Assembly (NCBI GenBank): GCA_045589495.1
Contig: JAZNPF010000041.1
Location: forward strand, 6,839-70,838
From: SIG455 sp045589495
GTDB taxonomy: Bacteria; Bacillota; Clostridia; UMGS1810
DNA length: 64,000 nt
Direction of reading: 5' to 3'
Under the pieces are notes generated by a model. The model was not told the DNA's origin. It did not search any database and was given only the letters and a program-made list of their open reading frames with translations. Position 1 is the stretch's first letter, and every line of letters begins with the position of its first letter. Both the position numbers and the translations under genes were made by a program. Shown in pieces: positions 8,220 through 16,429 of the stretch.

Positions 8220-8462
8220 ATGGTAAAAATCAGATTAAAAAGAATGGGTGCTAAAAAATCACCTTTTTACAGAGTTGTTGTTGCTGATTCAAGATACCCC
8301 AGAGATGGTAGATTCATCGAGGAAATCGGTACTTATAACCCCTTGACAGATCCCGCTACAATCAATATCGATGCTGAAAAAGCAAACAAATGGCTCGGCA
8401 ACGGTGCACAGCCCACCGACACAGTAAGAGCACTTCTGAAAAAAAGCGGCGTATTACAATAA
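8220..8462 (+). CDS. rpsP: 30S ribosomal protein S16
   Basis: The 80-residue product opens MVKIRLKRMGAKKSPFYRVV and includes ADSRYPRDGRFIEEIGTYNP, the standard S16 sequence. A strong AAGGAGGTG sits 8 bases before the ATG. It follows ffh in the conserved order and precedes khpA by 22 bases. Confidence 0.98.
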   Translation: MVKIRLKRMGAKKSPFYRVVVADSRYPRDGRFIEEIGTYNPLTDPATINIDAEKANKWLGNGAQPTDTVRALLKKSGVLQ

Positions 8463-8484
8463 TTGAGCAAAGGAGTAATTCAAT

Positions 8485-8712
8485 ATGAAAGAATTGCTTG
8501 AATTCATTGCCAAAGCGCTTGTTGAAAACCCTGATGATGTCAGAGTTGAACAGAAAGGTTCTGAAAATGCTATCGTTTTAGAATTACATGTTCACGAAAA
8601 CGATATGGGTAAAGTTATCGGCAAGCAAGGCAGAATTGCAAAATCTATTCGTTCTGTTATGAAAGCTGCTGCAAGTAAGAACAACGTAAAGGTTTCTGTT
8701 GATATAGTCTGA
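8485..8712 (+). CDS. khpA: KH-domain RNA-binding protein KhpA (YlqC)
   Basis: This 75-residue protein is a single KH domain with the GKVIGKQGRIAKSIRSVMKA core. KhpA pairs with KhpB/Jag, encoded at 2107-2832 here, to form a global RNA-binding complex. AAAGGAG lies 10 bases upstream. It occupies its usual place between rpsP and rimM. Confidence 0.96.
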   Translation: MKELLEFIAKALVENPDDVRVEQKGSENAIVLELHVHENDMGKVIGKQGRIAKSIRSVMKAAASKNNVKVSVDIV

Positions 8713-8721
8713 AAAAGACTT

Positions 8722-8760
8722 CTAATATAGCACAGCATTCAGTTTGCTGTGCTATATTAG
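8722..8760 (+). other. 16-bp perfect hairpin between khpA and rimM
   Basis: The arms CTAATATAGCACAGCA (8722-8737) and TGCTGTGCTATATTAG (8745-8760) are perfectly complementary with a 7-base loop. No T-run follows (GTTAAACAG), so it is not a classical intrinsic terminator. An mRNA processing or stability element, or a weak terminator, is likelier. Confidence 0.8.
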
Positions 8761-8789
8761 GTTAAACAGAATAATTATGGTGATTGAAT

Positions 8790-9284
8790 ATGAATAATAA
8801 TCTACTTGAAATAGGTAAAGTTGTAAATACACATGCACTTCGCGGTGCGGTTAAAATGATTGTATGGGCAGATTCAACTGACGTCATCGGCACTTTAAAA
8901 CGCCTTTACGACAATGACGGAAACTGTTACGAAATCAAATCCGTTTCGTATCAGAAAGATAACGCTATAGTAAAATTTAAAGATATCGACTCTATCGAGC
9001 AGGCTGAAAAATTAAAGGGCAAAATTTTACTTGTCAGCCGTGATGAATTTGAACTTCCCGAAGGCGTATATTTTATTGCCGACCTTATTGGCTTATCTGT
9101 ATATGAAGGTGACACTCTATACGGAAAAATAGACAACGTATTCCCCGCCGGCGGTTGCGATGTCTACTCTATCAAAGGCGAAAAGGAAATTCTTTTCCCC
9201 GCACTTAAGGAAAACATATTGCAGGTTGATCTTGAAAACAAAGTAATTAAAGTTAAATTTCCGGAAGGATTACTTGATTTATGA
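8790..9284 (+). CDS. rimM: 16S rRNA processing protein RimM
   Basis: RimM helps mature the 30S head and binds S19. The 164-residue protein begins MNNNLLEIGKVVNTHALRGA, the family's G-(K/R)-V-x-x-x-HGLRG motif in variant form, has the N-terminal barrel to about residue 85 and a C-terminal PRC barrel. ATG 8790 fits GGTGA at 8779-8783; an in-frame TTG at 8784 touches that site. Its stop overlaps the trmD start by four bases. Confidence 0.95.
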   Translation: MNNNLLEIGKVVNTHALRGAVKMIVWADSTDVIGTLKRLYDNDGNCYEIKSVSYQKDNAIVKFKDIDSIEQAEKLKGKILLVSRDEFELPEGVYFIADLIGLSVYEGDTLYGKIDNVFPAGGCDVYSIKGEKEILFPALKENILQVDLENKVIKVKFPEGLLDL

Positions 9285-9979
9285 TTTTTGATATTCTTAC
9301 CCTTTTCCCAGAAATGTTTGATGGTGTGCTCAATTCCAGTATGCTTGGCAGAGCCGCTGACAAAGGTATTCTGGAATTCAATGCTGTAAATATACGTGAT
9401 TTCGCAGACAACAAACATAACCGCGTAGACGATGCCCCCTACGGCGGCGGACGTGGTATGGTTATGCAGGCTCCTCCTATTTACAGTTGTTTTAAAAATA
9501 TTGAAGAAAAACGTGGCAAAAAGCCGCATCTTATATATATGTCACCCAAAGGTAAAGTACTTACGCAAAAAGATGCAATCCGCTTATCGCAAATGGATAA
9601 TATAGCAATTTTATGCGGTCACTATGAGGGAGTTGACCAACGCATTATAGACGAAATCGTTGACGAAGAAATTTCGATCGGTGACTATGTGCTTACCGGC
9701 GGTGAACTTCCTGCAATGGTGCTTATTGACACAATAAGCCGTATGATCGACGGCGTACTTTCAAATGAAGACAGTTTTACAGACGAATCTCACTTTAACG
9801 GTCTGTTGGAATACCCACATTATACACGCCCACCTGAATTTCACGGTATGACCGTACCCGATGTACTGCTTTCTGGAAATCACGCAGAAATTGAAAAGTG
9901 GCGCAGACAAAAGTCATTGGAAACAACAAAAAAATACAGACCTGACCTTTTGAAAGGAACAGATGAAAATGAAAATTAA
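9281..9979 (+). CDS. trmD: tRNA (guanine-37-N1)-methyltransferase TrmD
   Basis: TrmD methylates G37 of tRNAs next to the anticodon and so prevents +1 frameshifting. The 232-residue protein shows the trefoil-knot SPOUT motifs: DILTLFPEMF, YGGGRGMVM, LCGHYEGVDQRI, IGDYVLTGGELPAMV and the tail LEYPHYTRPPEFHGM. It starts inside the rimM stop (ATGA) and its own end overlaps the next gene, so the three are one operon. rplS, the usual next gene, is absent here. Confidence 0.97.
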   Translation: MIFDILTLFPEMFDGVLNSSMLGRAADKGILEFNAVNIRDFADNKHNRVDDAPYGGGRGMVMQAPPIYSCFKNIEEKRGKKPHLIYMSPKGKVLTQKDAIRLSQMDNIAILCGHYEGVDQRIIDEIVDEEISIGDYVLTGGELPAMVLIDTISRMIDGVLSNEDSFTDESHFNGLLEYPHYTRPPEFHGMTVPDVLLSGNHAEIEKWRRQKSLETTKKYRPDLLKGTDENEN

Positions 9980-11957
9980 CCGTGTGTATATCAAAAACTT
10001 TGGCGGCATCTCCGACAGAGAATACATACTTTCCGACGGACTCAACGTAATATTCGGTGAAAACGAATCAGGAAAAAGCACATTTTTATCTTTTATCCGT
10101 TTTATCTTTTACGGTGCAAAAAAATCACGGGCAAAAGAACTTTCTTTCCGTGACAAATATATGCCGTGGAGTGGCGAGGATATGTCGGGCGAAATTGAAT
10201 TCACTTCAAACAGTACTGAATATTCTCTTTCCCGAACAATTTCTGCTACCGGAAGAAAAAAAGATGTTACTTTTATAAACAAAACAACCGGTGATACTTT
10301 ACCTGTTCCCGACGCCGACGAAATAGGAACAGAACTTTTTAAATTGAGTGAAGATGCTTTTTTAAAAACTCTTTTCCTGGGTGCCGAAGGTGCACAGATT
10401 ACATCTGACGGTGAACTGCTTACCAAAATATCAAATGTCTCACAAAGCGGCGATGAAAATATTTCATATCAGTCAATATGTGCCCAAATCAATAATATGA
10501 TTGCTGATTTATCTTCTCCGCGAAGAAACAAAGCAATAATCCCCGCCCTTGAAAGACAACTGGAAATTTTAAAAGAAAAAAAAGAAGATGCACAAATTCT
10601 TTATGAAAAGAAAAATGTGTTATCCATCAATCTTGAAGAAGTCACTTTGAAACTTGACGAAGCAATAAGTACAAAAACCAAATTAAACGATATGATTGCC
10701 AAAGCAAAGAAATACACCGACTGGCAGACATATAAAAAAGCCGGAGAGAAATTAAAAGAAGCCGAACAACTTTATAAAAACTCTCTAAGCACCGAAGAAA
10801 CAATTAACGCAAAATACGATTTCTTAAATGATATAACTGACGAAGAAGAACAAATTATTTTAAAAGATAATTCTTTAGATATTTCCTCTGCAAAAACACA
10901 GGAGATACTCCTTGGTGACAAGGTCTCAACAAGCAAAAAAATTGCGATTTTATGCATTATTCTTTCAGTAATATCAGCAATCGCAGGGATATTCTCTCCC
11001 ATTTCATTTATCGGTACTGCGTTTTTAATTTTATTTGCAGTTCATTTTATATTATCATCAAAAAAATTTAAACGTGAAATAGTCCAAATAACCAATAAAA
11101 TCATCGCAGCCGAACAAGAAAAATCGAAAATACTGAAAAAATACAACCTCGAAAGCACCGAGCATTACAAATTACTAAAACGTGAAAACGCAGATCTATC
11201 AGAACGTGAAGAATTGAATAAATCGAATTCAAACGCTCTAAAGGAGATCTATAACGGACGTAAATATGGTTTTGATGCTCTGACTTTACAGGTCATTGAA
11301 CGATACGGAAGCATTGAAAATCTTGAATGCGAAAAAGTCGATATCGACGAAATCACAATTTCAGAACAAATTAAATCTGTCGACGAAAAAATACTTAATC
11401 TCACAGCAGAACGTGCTACAATCAAAAACAACATCAATTCTGCCGAAGATATTTCGCAGGAACTTACAAATATAGAAAGTGAAATCAACTATTTAAACCT
11501 TTCTCTTAAAGAAGCAAACGAAAAACTTCGTATCTTAAACCTTGCAACAGAAATTTTAAATCAGTCTTACGAAGAACTGAAAGGTAATTTTGCCCCTCGT
11601 CTTGCAAAAACAACAGCAAGTATTTTCAACAAATTAACAGGTGGCAAATACGGAGAACTCATTGTTAATGACGAATTTCAAATTCAGTTGAAAAGCGACG
11701 GAAAATACGAAATTTCAAAATTTTTCAGTTCAGGTACAATTCAACAGTTGTATTTTTCTTTAAGATTAGGTATAATAGAATTGATTATGGGTAATTATCC
11801 CTTGTTTATTGATGATGCATTCATTACTTATGACGATTCAAGATTCAAAAATGCATCTGATTTTTTAAAGGATTACTCTGAAAATAACCAAATCGTATTT
11901 TGTACCTGTCACACGCGCGAAAGCAATATGCAAGGCGCACAGGTACTCAAATTCTGA
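9963..11957 (+). CDS. Membrane-anchored SbcC/Rad50/YhaN-like ATPase
   Basis: This 664-residue protein has an N-terminal ABC-ATPase half with Walker A GENESGKST (about 33-41), long coiled coils (about 190-310 and 375-520), and a C-terminal half with a signature-like FSSGTIQQLYFSLRLG and Walker B PLFIDDAF (about 612-619). In the middle, residues about 325-367 form two hydrophobic helices (IAILCIILSVISAIAGIF and FIGTAFLILFAVHFIL), so the coiled coil should be tied to the membrane, as in Bacillus YhaN. A DNA-end or chromosome role is plausible. No SbcD-type nuclease is adjacent. It overlaps trmD by 17 bases; ATG 9969 is an alternative start with a better spaced AAAGGA. Confidence 0.8.
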   Translation: MKMKINRVYIKNFGGISDREYILSDGLNVIFGENESGKSTFLSFIRFIFYGAKKSRAKELSFRDKYMPWSGEDMSGEIEFTSNSTEYSLSRTISATGRKKDVTFINKTTGDTLPVPDADEIGTELFKLSEDAFLKTLFLGAEGAQITSDGELLTKISNVSQSGDENISYQSICAQINNMIADLSSPRRNKAIIPALERQLEILKEKKEDAQILYEKKNVLSINLEEVTLKLDEAISTKTKLNDMIAKAKKYTDWQTYKKAGEKLKEAEQLYKNSLSTEETINAKYDFLNDITDEEEQIILKDNSLDISSAKTQEILLGDKVSTSKKIAILCIILSVISAIAGIFSPISFIGTAFLILFAVHFILSSKKFKREIVQITNKIIAAEQEKSKILKKYNLESTEHYKLLKRENADLSEREELNKSNSNALKEIYNGRKYGFDALTLQVIERYGSIENLECEKVDIDEITISEQIKSVDEKILNLTAERATIKNNINSAEDISQELTNIESEINYLNLSLKEANEKLRILNLATEILNQSYEELKGNFAPRLAKTTASIFNKLTGGKYGELIVNDEFQIQLKSDGKYEISKFFSSGTIQQLYFSLRLGIIELIMGNYPLFIDDAFITYDDSRFKNASDFLKDYSENNQIVFCTCHTRESNMQGAQVLKF

Positions 11958-11974
11958 CGGAGGTGTTTTATCTT

Positions 11975-12337
11975 ATGGCAAACGCAAGTGTAGAATTTTT
12001 AAAAGGTAATGTTACTATTGACAACGAAGTAATTGCTCAGATTTGCGGAATTATAACAACCGGTTGCTATGGTGTTGTTGGTATGGCTTACAGTTCTAAA
12101 TCCAAAGGCATCGCATCGCTCCTGGTAAAGGATAAAATTTCTAAAGGTGTAGACGTTTACGTTTCTCCTGATAAAAAAATAAGTGTTGATATTCATATCA
12201 TCATCGAATACGGCGTCAATATACAAACTACAAGCGATAGCATTATAAGTAATGTGAAATATCATTTGAATTATATGACAGGTCTTGATGTAGACAGCGT
12301 AAAGGTGTTTGTTGACGGTGCCAGAGTACGCGAATAG
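11975..12337 (+). CDS. Asp23/Gls24 family envelope stress protein (YloU)
   Basis: The protein is 120 residues. It has the Asp23 pattern: VTIDNEVIAQICGIITTGCYGVVGMA, then DVYVSPDKKISVDIHIIIEYGVNI and a C-terminal VKYHLNYMTGLDVDSVKVFVDGARV. Asp23 proteins are small cytoplasmic or membrane-associated proteins linked to cell-envelope homeostasis. The start is ATG 11975 after GGAGGTG; a GTG-type start at 11900 in the same frame lies inside the preceding gene. The pair Asp23-FakA (yloU-yloV) is conserved in Firmicutes. Confidence 0.92.
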   Translation: MANASVEFLKGNVTIDNEVIAQICGIITTGCYGVVGMAYSSKSKGIASLLVKDKISKGVDVYVSPDKKISVDIHIIIEYGVNIQTTSDSIISNVKYHLNYMTGLDVDSVKVFVDGARVRE

Positions 12338-12348
12338 AGGTGAAAACT

Positions 12349-13986
12349 GTGATAGAAATATTAACAGGTGAACTGCTGGCGGATATGATTGTATCAGGCA
12401 GCAATAACCTTTCCAATAAAAAAACCGAAATAGACGACTTAAACGTATTCCCAGTACCCGATGGCGACACAGGTACTAATATGTCACTTACTATGCAATC
12501 CTGCGTTGAAGAAGTTACAAAAGCAAAGGACAAGGGAATCGGTGTTGTATCAAAAACTTTATCCTCTGCTGCTCTTCGTGGGGCAAGAGGTAACTCTGGC
12601 GTTATCACAAGTCAGTTAATGCGTGGTATCGCCAAAAGATTTTCAGGTCTTGAAACATGTGGTAAAAAAGAATTTGCCGAAGCAATGAAATTTGCTGCCG
12701 ACTCTGCATACGGTGCTGTTATGAAGCCTATTGAGGGTACCATCTTGACAGTTGCACGCGGAATTTGCAATGGTGCTTTGGAAAATGTAGAATCTGCCGC
12801 AGATATTGTTTCACTTCTTAAAAGCAGTATCGAAGCAGGAAATCAAGCATTAGACCGCACTCCCGACCTCCTCCCCCAACTTAAACAAGCAGGGGTTGTT
12901 GACGCCGGCGGTAAAGGTCTTGTGTGTTTCTGGGAGGGCGCTCTCTCCTATCTAGAAACAGGTATAATCGTTGAACGCACTGATTCACCTTCAGAACCGT
13001 CAACTCCAAAAGCCGAATTTGAAACTTTGGAAGAAATAAAATTTAAATATTGCACAGAGTTTCTAATTCATAAATCTGCTCCCAATGCAGACGTTTTTAC
13101 GTATAAAACAAAAATCGAAAGATTTGGCGACTGCATGGTTGTAATTGATGATGACGATATTGTTAAAACGCATATCCATACAAATGAACCTAATATTGTA
13201 ATTGGTGAAGCACTCAAACTCGGTGAACTTTCAAAAATTAAAATTGACAATATGAAAATTCAGCACGAAAACAGAGTTGTGACAGAAGATGAAGTTAAAA
13301 CAGAAGTAGAAAAACCAGCAGAACCGCCTAAAAAATATGGTTTTATTTCCGTTGCTGTAGGTGACGGAATCGTAAACACAATGCGAGAACTCGGTATCGA
13401 CCTTATAATTGAAGGCGGACAGACTATGAACCCTAGCGCCGAAGATATTCTCAATGCTATTGAGGCATTGAATGCAGAAAATATCTTTGTTTTCCCGAAC
13501 AACAAAAATGTTATTTTATCTGCGGAACAAGCTAAAAATCTTACTAACAAAAATGTTGTTATAATCCCCACTAAAAGCATTACTCAGGCAATTTCATGTA
13601 TGATTTGCTTTGATGAAGACGAAGACATCGAAGAAATCACTGAAATGTTCAATGAAACAATTGAAAATGTTCGTACAGGTCAGATTACTTACGCAGTAAG
13701 AAACACCGTGGTGGAAGGCAAAAAAATCAAACAAGGTGACATTCTGGGTATAGTAGACGGTAAGATTGCTGTAGCAAAAAAATCGATTGACAGTGCTTTT
13801 TTCGCTACCTTGGATGAGGTTATCGGTGAGGGGGCTGATACGATCACCATATTCTACGGAAAAGATGTTTACGAGAAAGATTTACAAGAAATAAAAGAAA
13901 AGATTGAAAAGAAATATGACGATTATGATGTTTCTGTTCAGTACGGCGGTCAGAACGTATATTATTATATAATTTCTGCTGAATAA
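12349..13986 (+). CDS. fakA: Fatty acid kinase FakA / YloV (DAK2 domain)
   Basis: FakA phosphorylates FakB-bound fatty acids for phospholipid synthesis. The N-terminal DhaL/DAK2 domain (1-200) has FPVPDGDTGTNMSLTM, the Mg-ATP-binding aspartates, and AALRGARGNSGVITSQ. The central and C-terminal DegV-like parts (about 230-545) follow. GTG 12349 is preferred since AGAGG at about 12336-12340 is 8 bases away; GTG 12340 overlaps that site. Total length is 545 residues, normal for FakA. A FakB partner is not in this window. Confidence 0.92.
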   Translation: MIEILTGELLADMIVSGSNNLSNKKTEIDDLNVFPVPDGDTGTNMSLTMQSCVEEVTKAKDKGIGVVSKTLSSAALRGARGNSGVITSQLMRGIAKRFSGLETCGKKEFAEAMKFAADSAYGAVMKPIEGTILTVARGICNGALENVESAADIVSLLKSSIEAGNQALDRTPDLLPQLKQAGVVDAGGKGLVCFWEGALSYLETGIIVERTDSPSEPSTPKAEFETLEEIKFKYCTEFLIHKSAPNADVFTYKTKIERFGDCMVVIDDDDIVKTHIHTNEPNIVIGEALKLGELSKIKIDNMKIQHENRVVTEDEVKTEVEKPAEPPKKYGFISVAVGDGIVNTMRELGIDLIIEGGQTMNPSAEDILNAIEALNAENIFVFPNNKNVILSAEQAKNLTNKNVVIIPTKSITQAISCMICFDEDEDIEEITEMFNETIENVRTGQITYAVRNTVVEGKKIKQGDILGIVDGKIAVAKKSIDSAFFATLDEVIGEGADTITIFYGKDVYEKDLQEIKEKIEKKYDDYDVSVQYGGQNVYYYIISAE

Positions 13987-13990
13987 ATAT

Positions 13991-14019
13991 AAAAAGCAGA
14001 GTCATTGACTCTGCTTTTT
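13991..14019 (+). terminator. Terminator of the ylxM-fakA region
   Basis: AAAAAGCAGAGT (13991-14002) and ACTCTGCTTTTT (14008-14019) form a 12-bp stem with a 5-base loop, five bases after the fakA stop. Confidence 0.85.
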
Positions 14020-14050
14020 AACTTTATACTTACTTAAAGGAGATTTGAAA

Positions 14051-14281
14051 ATGCTGTTTTTTAAGAAAAAATTTAAAGCCACTATATATATCGACGGAAT
14101 GTCGTGCAAACATTGCGCGGATAAAGTTGAAAATGCATTAAATGATATTGACGGATACTCTGCTAAAGTAGACCTTAATAAAAAATGTGCTCATATAAAA
14201 TCCAATGCACCAATTATAAAAGATGATGTATTCAACACCATATTTACAATAGGCTTTACTCCGACAAAAATCGAAATATAA
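14051..14281 (+). CDS. Heavy-metal-associated (HMA) domain protein, CopZ-like
   Basis: This 76-residue protein is a single HMA fold with the metal-binding motif GMSCKHCADKV, i.e. two cysteines spaced CxxC, typical of Cu(I) or other soft-metal chaperones. It starts with LFFKKKF before the fold. ATG 14051 is 8 bases after GGAG (14039-14042). No CopA-type ATPase is next to it, so its partner is unknown. Confidence 0.8.
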   Translation: MLFFKKKFKATIYIDGMSCKHCADKVENALNDIDGYSAKVDLNKKCAHIKSNAPIIKDDVFNTIFTIGFTPTKIEI

Positions 14282-14294
14282 TATTATTTTTAGT

Positions 14295-14324
14295 TTGACA
14301 TACCAACAATGTCTGTGATATAAT
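14295..14324 (+). promoter_or_regulatory. Sigma-A promoter of tRNA-Leu
   Basis: TTGACA (14295-14300) and TATAAT (14319-14324) with an 18-base spacer; the tRNA begins 16 bases further on. Confidence 0.88.
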
Positions 14325-14340
14325 ATTATGGTATTCATTT

Positions 14341-14422
14341 GCGGATGTGGCGAAGTTGGCATACGCGCAAGATTTAGGTTCTTGTGTCAGACGACGTGCA
14401 GGTTCGACCCCTGTCATCCGCA
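14341..14422 (+). tRNA. tRNA-Leu (anticodon UAG)
   Basis: Acceptor arms GCGGATG (14341-14347) and CATCCGC (14415-14421) pair perfectly, with discriminator A at 14422. The anticodon stem CAAGA/TCTTG encloses the loop TTTAGGT with anticodon TAG (14375-14377). The long variable arm is typical of tRNA-Leu, and the T arm has GGTTCGACCCC. CCA is not encoded. It reads CUN leucine codons. Confidence 0.95.
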
Positions 14423-14431
14423 TTAAAGTTT

Positions 14432-14466
14432 AAAGCACTTACAGTTTTAGATGTAAGTGCTTTTTC
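14432..14466 (+). terminator. Terminator of tRNA-Leu
   Basis: AAAGCACTTACA (14432-14443) and TGTAAGTGCTTT (14452-14463) form a 12-bp stem with an 8-base loop and the T-run continues to about 14465. Confidence 0.9.
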
Positions 14467-14482
14467 CTTTCCACCCCCTATT

Positions 14483-15547
14483 TCATCCTGCCAACTTTTT
14501 TCTTTGCTCTTTTAACTGTCTCGGCATTTCAGTTAAGGTTTTAATGAATTCTGTACCGCTATCCATAAACGGGGCTTTCAAGTTTATATCGAGTGTCAAT
14601 CCGTTTTTGTCTTCATAGATTATGATTTTGTCTATCAGGAGTGTCAGGTTTGTATGGCTGAGTTTCTTTTCTTTAAGTATTTTCTCAAGTAACTCTGCAC
14701 TTTCTGCAACGGCGTCTCTTCCATCTTCTCTGTATGGAAACTGGTCAAACGTTATATAGCCCTTATAGTCTGTCTTCTTAAGCCAGTATAAAAATTCAAG
14801 ATATGCAATTGTATGCACATTTCCTACAATCATATCGTCATCCCATACACCATAGTTATCATTTATATGTATATGCCTAAGTTTATCACCATACATTTTG
14901 CACATTGCAACGGACTCGGCAGGGTTTTCATATCCTAAAACAGCATGTCCATAATCGAGTGCTATGCCCGCATTATTACATTTTATGTCGTTGAGCATCA
15001 TCAGGGTTGTTCCTATTGTGTTTATATATGAATGTGTTCTCGGCTCTTTTAATTTATATTCTAAAGTTATGTTGATATCTTTGTTATATTCGCAGATTTC
15101 TTTTAAAGCATCTGAAAACAATGTGCGCTCTTTTATGTAATCAGCCGCAAACATATAGTCGTATCCGTCCTGACCTGGCCATAGCGTTACAATTTTGCAT
15201 CCTAGTTCTTCTGCAAAATCAACTGCAAATCTAGCATCTTCTATCGCCTTTTTTCGCACATCCATATCTGTAGAAGACAGGCTTCCGTGTTTGAATATAG
15301 GATTAGCAAAAGTATCAACTGCAACTGAAGCAAGCTCTAACCCTGTTTCTTTTAAACAGTTTTTGATCACATCAATGTTGTTCTTAAAGTCCTCAGTTAG
15401 AACAATATCTACTGCACTAATGCTCGGAATACTCTTAACTCTTTTGAACATTTCTTCGATCGAGAACTGTCGACCGTAAGCACTGCAATATCTGTCACTA
15501 CAGGAAGCAACATTTGATATAAACACCGAATATTTTATATTCATCAT
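14483..15547 (-). CDS. Chimeric gene: TIM-barrel sugar isomerase/epimerase fused to serine-recombinase tail
   Basis: Residues 1-284 are a xylose-isomerase-like (AP_endonuc_2) TIM barrel. Metal-site motifs are visible: LEYKLKEPRTHSY (Glu), ALDYGHAV (Asp, His), HIHINDNYG (His) and TFDQFPYRE near the end, where such enzymes usually stop (about 280 residues). Residues 285-327 instead match the C-terminus of the large serine recombinase encoded at 60531-62150: 29 of 43 positions identical by eye, no gaps, including KLSHTNL and KAPF. The last 27 residues differ from that recombinase, so the donor was a relative of it. The barrel is probably still foldable. Within the island, it is the last gene of the minus-strand run and would act on a released sugar; substrate unknown. 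An AGGAGG site precedes the start. Confidence 0.75.
   Translation of the reverse strand: MMNIKYSVFISNVASCSDRYCSAYGRQFSIEEMFKRVKSIPSISAVDIVLTEDFKNNIDVIKNCLKETGLELASVAVDTFANPIFKHGSLSSTDMDVRKKAIEDARFAVDFAEELGCKIVTLWPGQDGYDYMFAADYIKERTLFSDALKEICEYNKDINITLEYKLKEPRTHSYINTIGTTLMMLNDIKCNNAGIALDYGHAVLGYENPAESVAMCKMYGDKLRHIHINDNYGVWDDDMIVGNVHTIAYLEFLYWLKKTDYKGYITFDQFPYREDGRDAVAESAELLEKILKEKKLSHTNLTLLIDKIIIYEDKNGLTLDINLKAPFMDSGTEFIKTLTEMPRQLKEQRKKLAG
14567..14695 (-). repeat. Recombinase 3'-end remnant, direct copy of 60600-60728
   Basis: This 129-base stretch aligns without gaps to 60600-60728, in the same strand, as DNA and as protein. It is the recombinase-derived part of the chimeric gene and lies about 145 bases from the tRNA-Leu 3' end. 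The two copies bracket the whole carbohydrate island. Confidence 0.75.
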
Positions 15548-15628
15548 AACTCCTCCTCTTTTTTTAGTTATATTATAGAAGTTGGCAATCTATCATATTA
15601 TTTTTTTGGTCATATAAACATATATAAT

Positions 15629-16414
15629 TTACTTGTATTTTATATCAGTACCAACAAAGCCAATTGTTTCAAAATCTTTTGGATTCTGACGAACTATATA
15701 ATCAATATAGGAATCAATTATTTTTGCAGTAAAAATATATCCAGATGGATTCATATGTCCATACAGAAAAAATTTCTCTTCAAATTTATCACCATATACC
15801 GGACCATATTTATATAAATCAATAACATATGTATTATCAAAATGTTCAGCAAGTGAATATATCAATTCTGCAACTGATTTTGCCTTATCCTCTTTATCCT
15901 GGGTTTTGGGTTTCGGAAGTGTAACAAAAAAGAATTTCGAATCAGGGCTGATTTCCTTATATCTTTGCACAATTGCAGCATAATATCCGGCAAAAGTATG
16001 TTTATTGTTAGCATAATTTTCATCATCAATATCATCGACACTTCCGATTTCCATATTCTGACCATATATATCGTTTACACCTAACGCTACGACATATGCC
16101 TGACACGCTTTTTCTTTATCCCAAAAGCCATTACTTTCAGCAAAATCTTTTATATATTCTTGTGCAGTCATTCCGCCACGGGAAAAATTATATGCTTTAA
16201 GACCATTCTTTCGTGCTATATACTGTCCCCATGAGTATTCGTACAAATCATGATACCCTGGATTTCCTTCTTCATCACGGGTCTCAAACTCACCCGACGA
16301 AAGACTATCTCCAATAAATGCTATTGTACGAAAAACAGAAGTATTGCTATATCCGTCAACCAATTTGTCAAGCGGTTTTTCGTTTTCATTATAAAGTTCT
16401 CTTTCCCAATCCAT
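15629..16414 (-). CDS. SGNH/GDSL-family hydrolase (intracellular esterase)
   Basis: The roughly 261-residue protein has block I FIGDSLSSG (nucleophile Ser about residue 37), a glycine/asparagine region YNFSRGGMTAQEY, block III GVND and block V HMNPSGY with the catalytic His. No signal peptide is present, so it should deacylate sugars or oligosaccharides in the cytoplasm. The start is set at ATG 16414, 9 bases after TTGGAG; a TTG at 16429 overlaps that site. It follows the RpiB-like gene almost directly. Confidence 0.75.
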   Translation of the reverse strand: MDWERELYNENEKPLDKLVDGYSNTSVFRTIAFIGDSLSSGEFETRDEEGNPGYHDLYEYSWGQYIARKNGLKAYNFSRGGMTAQEYIKDFAESNGFWDKEKACQAYVVALGVNDIYGQNMEIGSVDDIDDENYANNKHTFAGYYAAIVQRYKEISPDSKFFFVTLPKPKTQDKEDKAKSVAELIYSLAEHFDNTYVIDLYKYGPVYGDKFEEKFFLYGHMNPSGYIFTAKIIDSYIDYIVRQNPKDFETIGFVGTDIKYK

Positions 16415-16429
16415 TCGATATTTCTCCAA

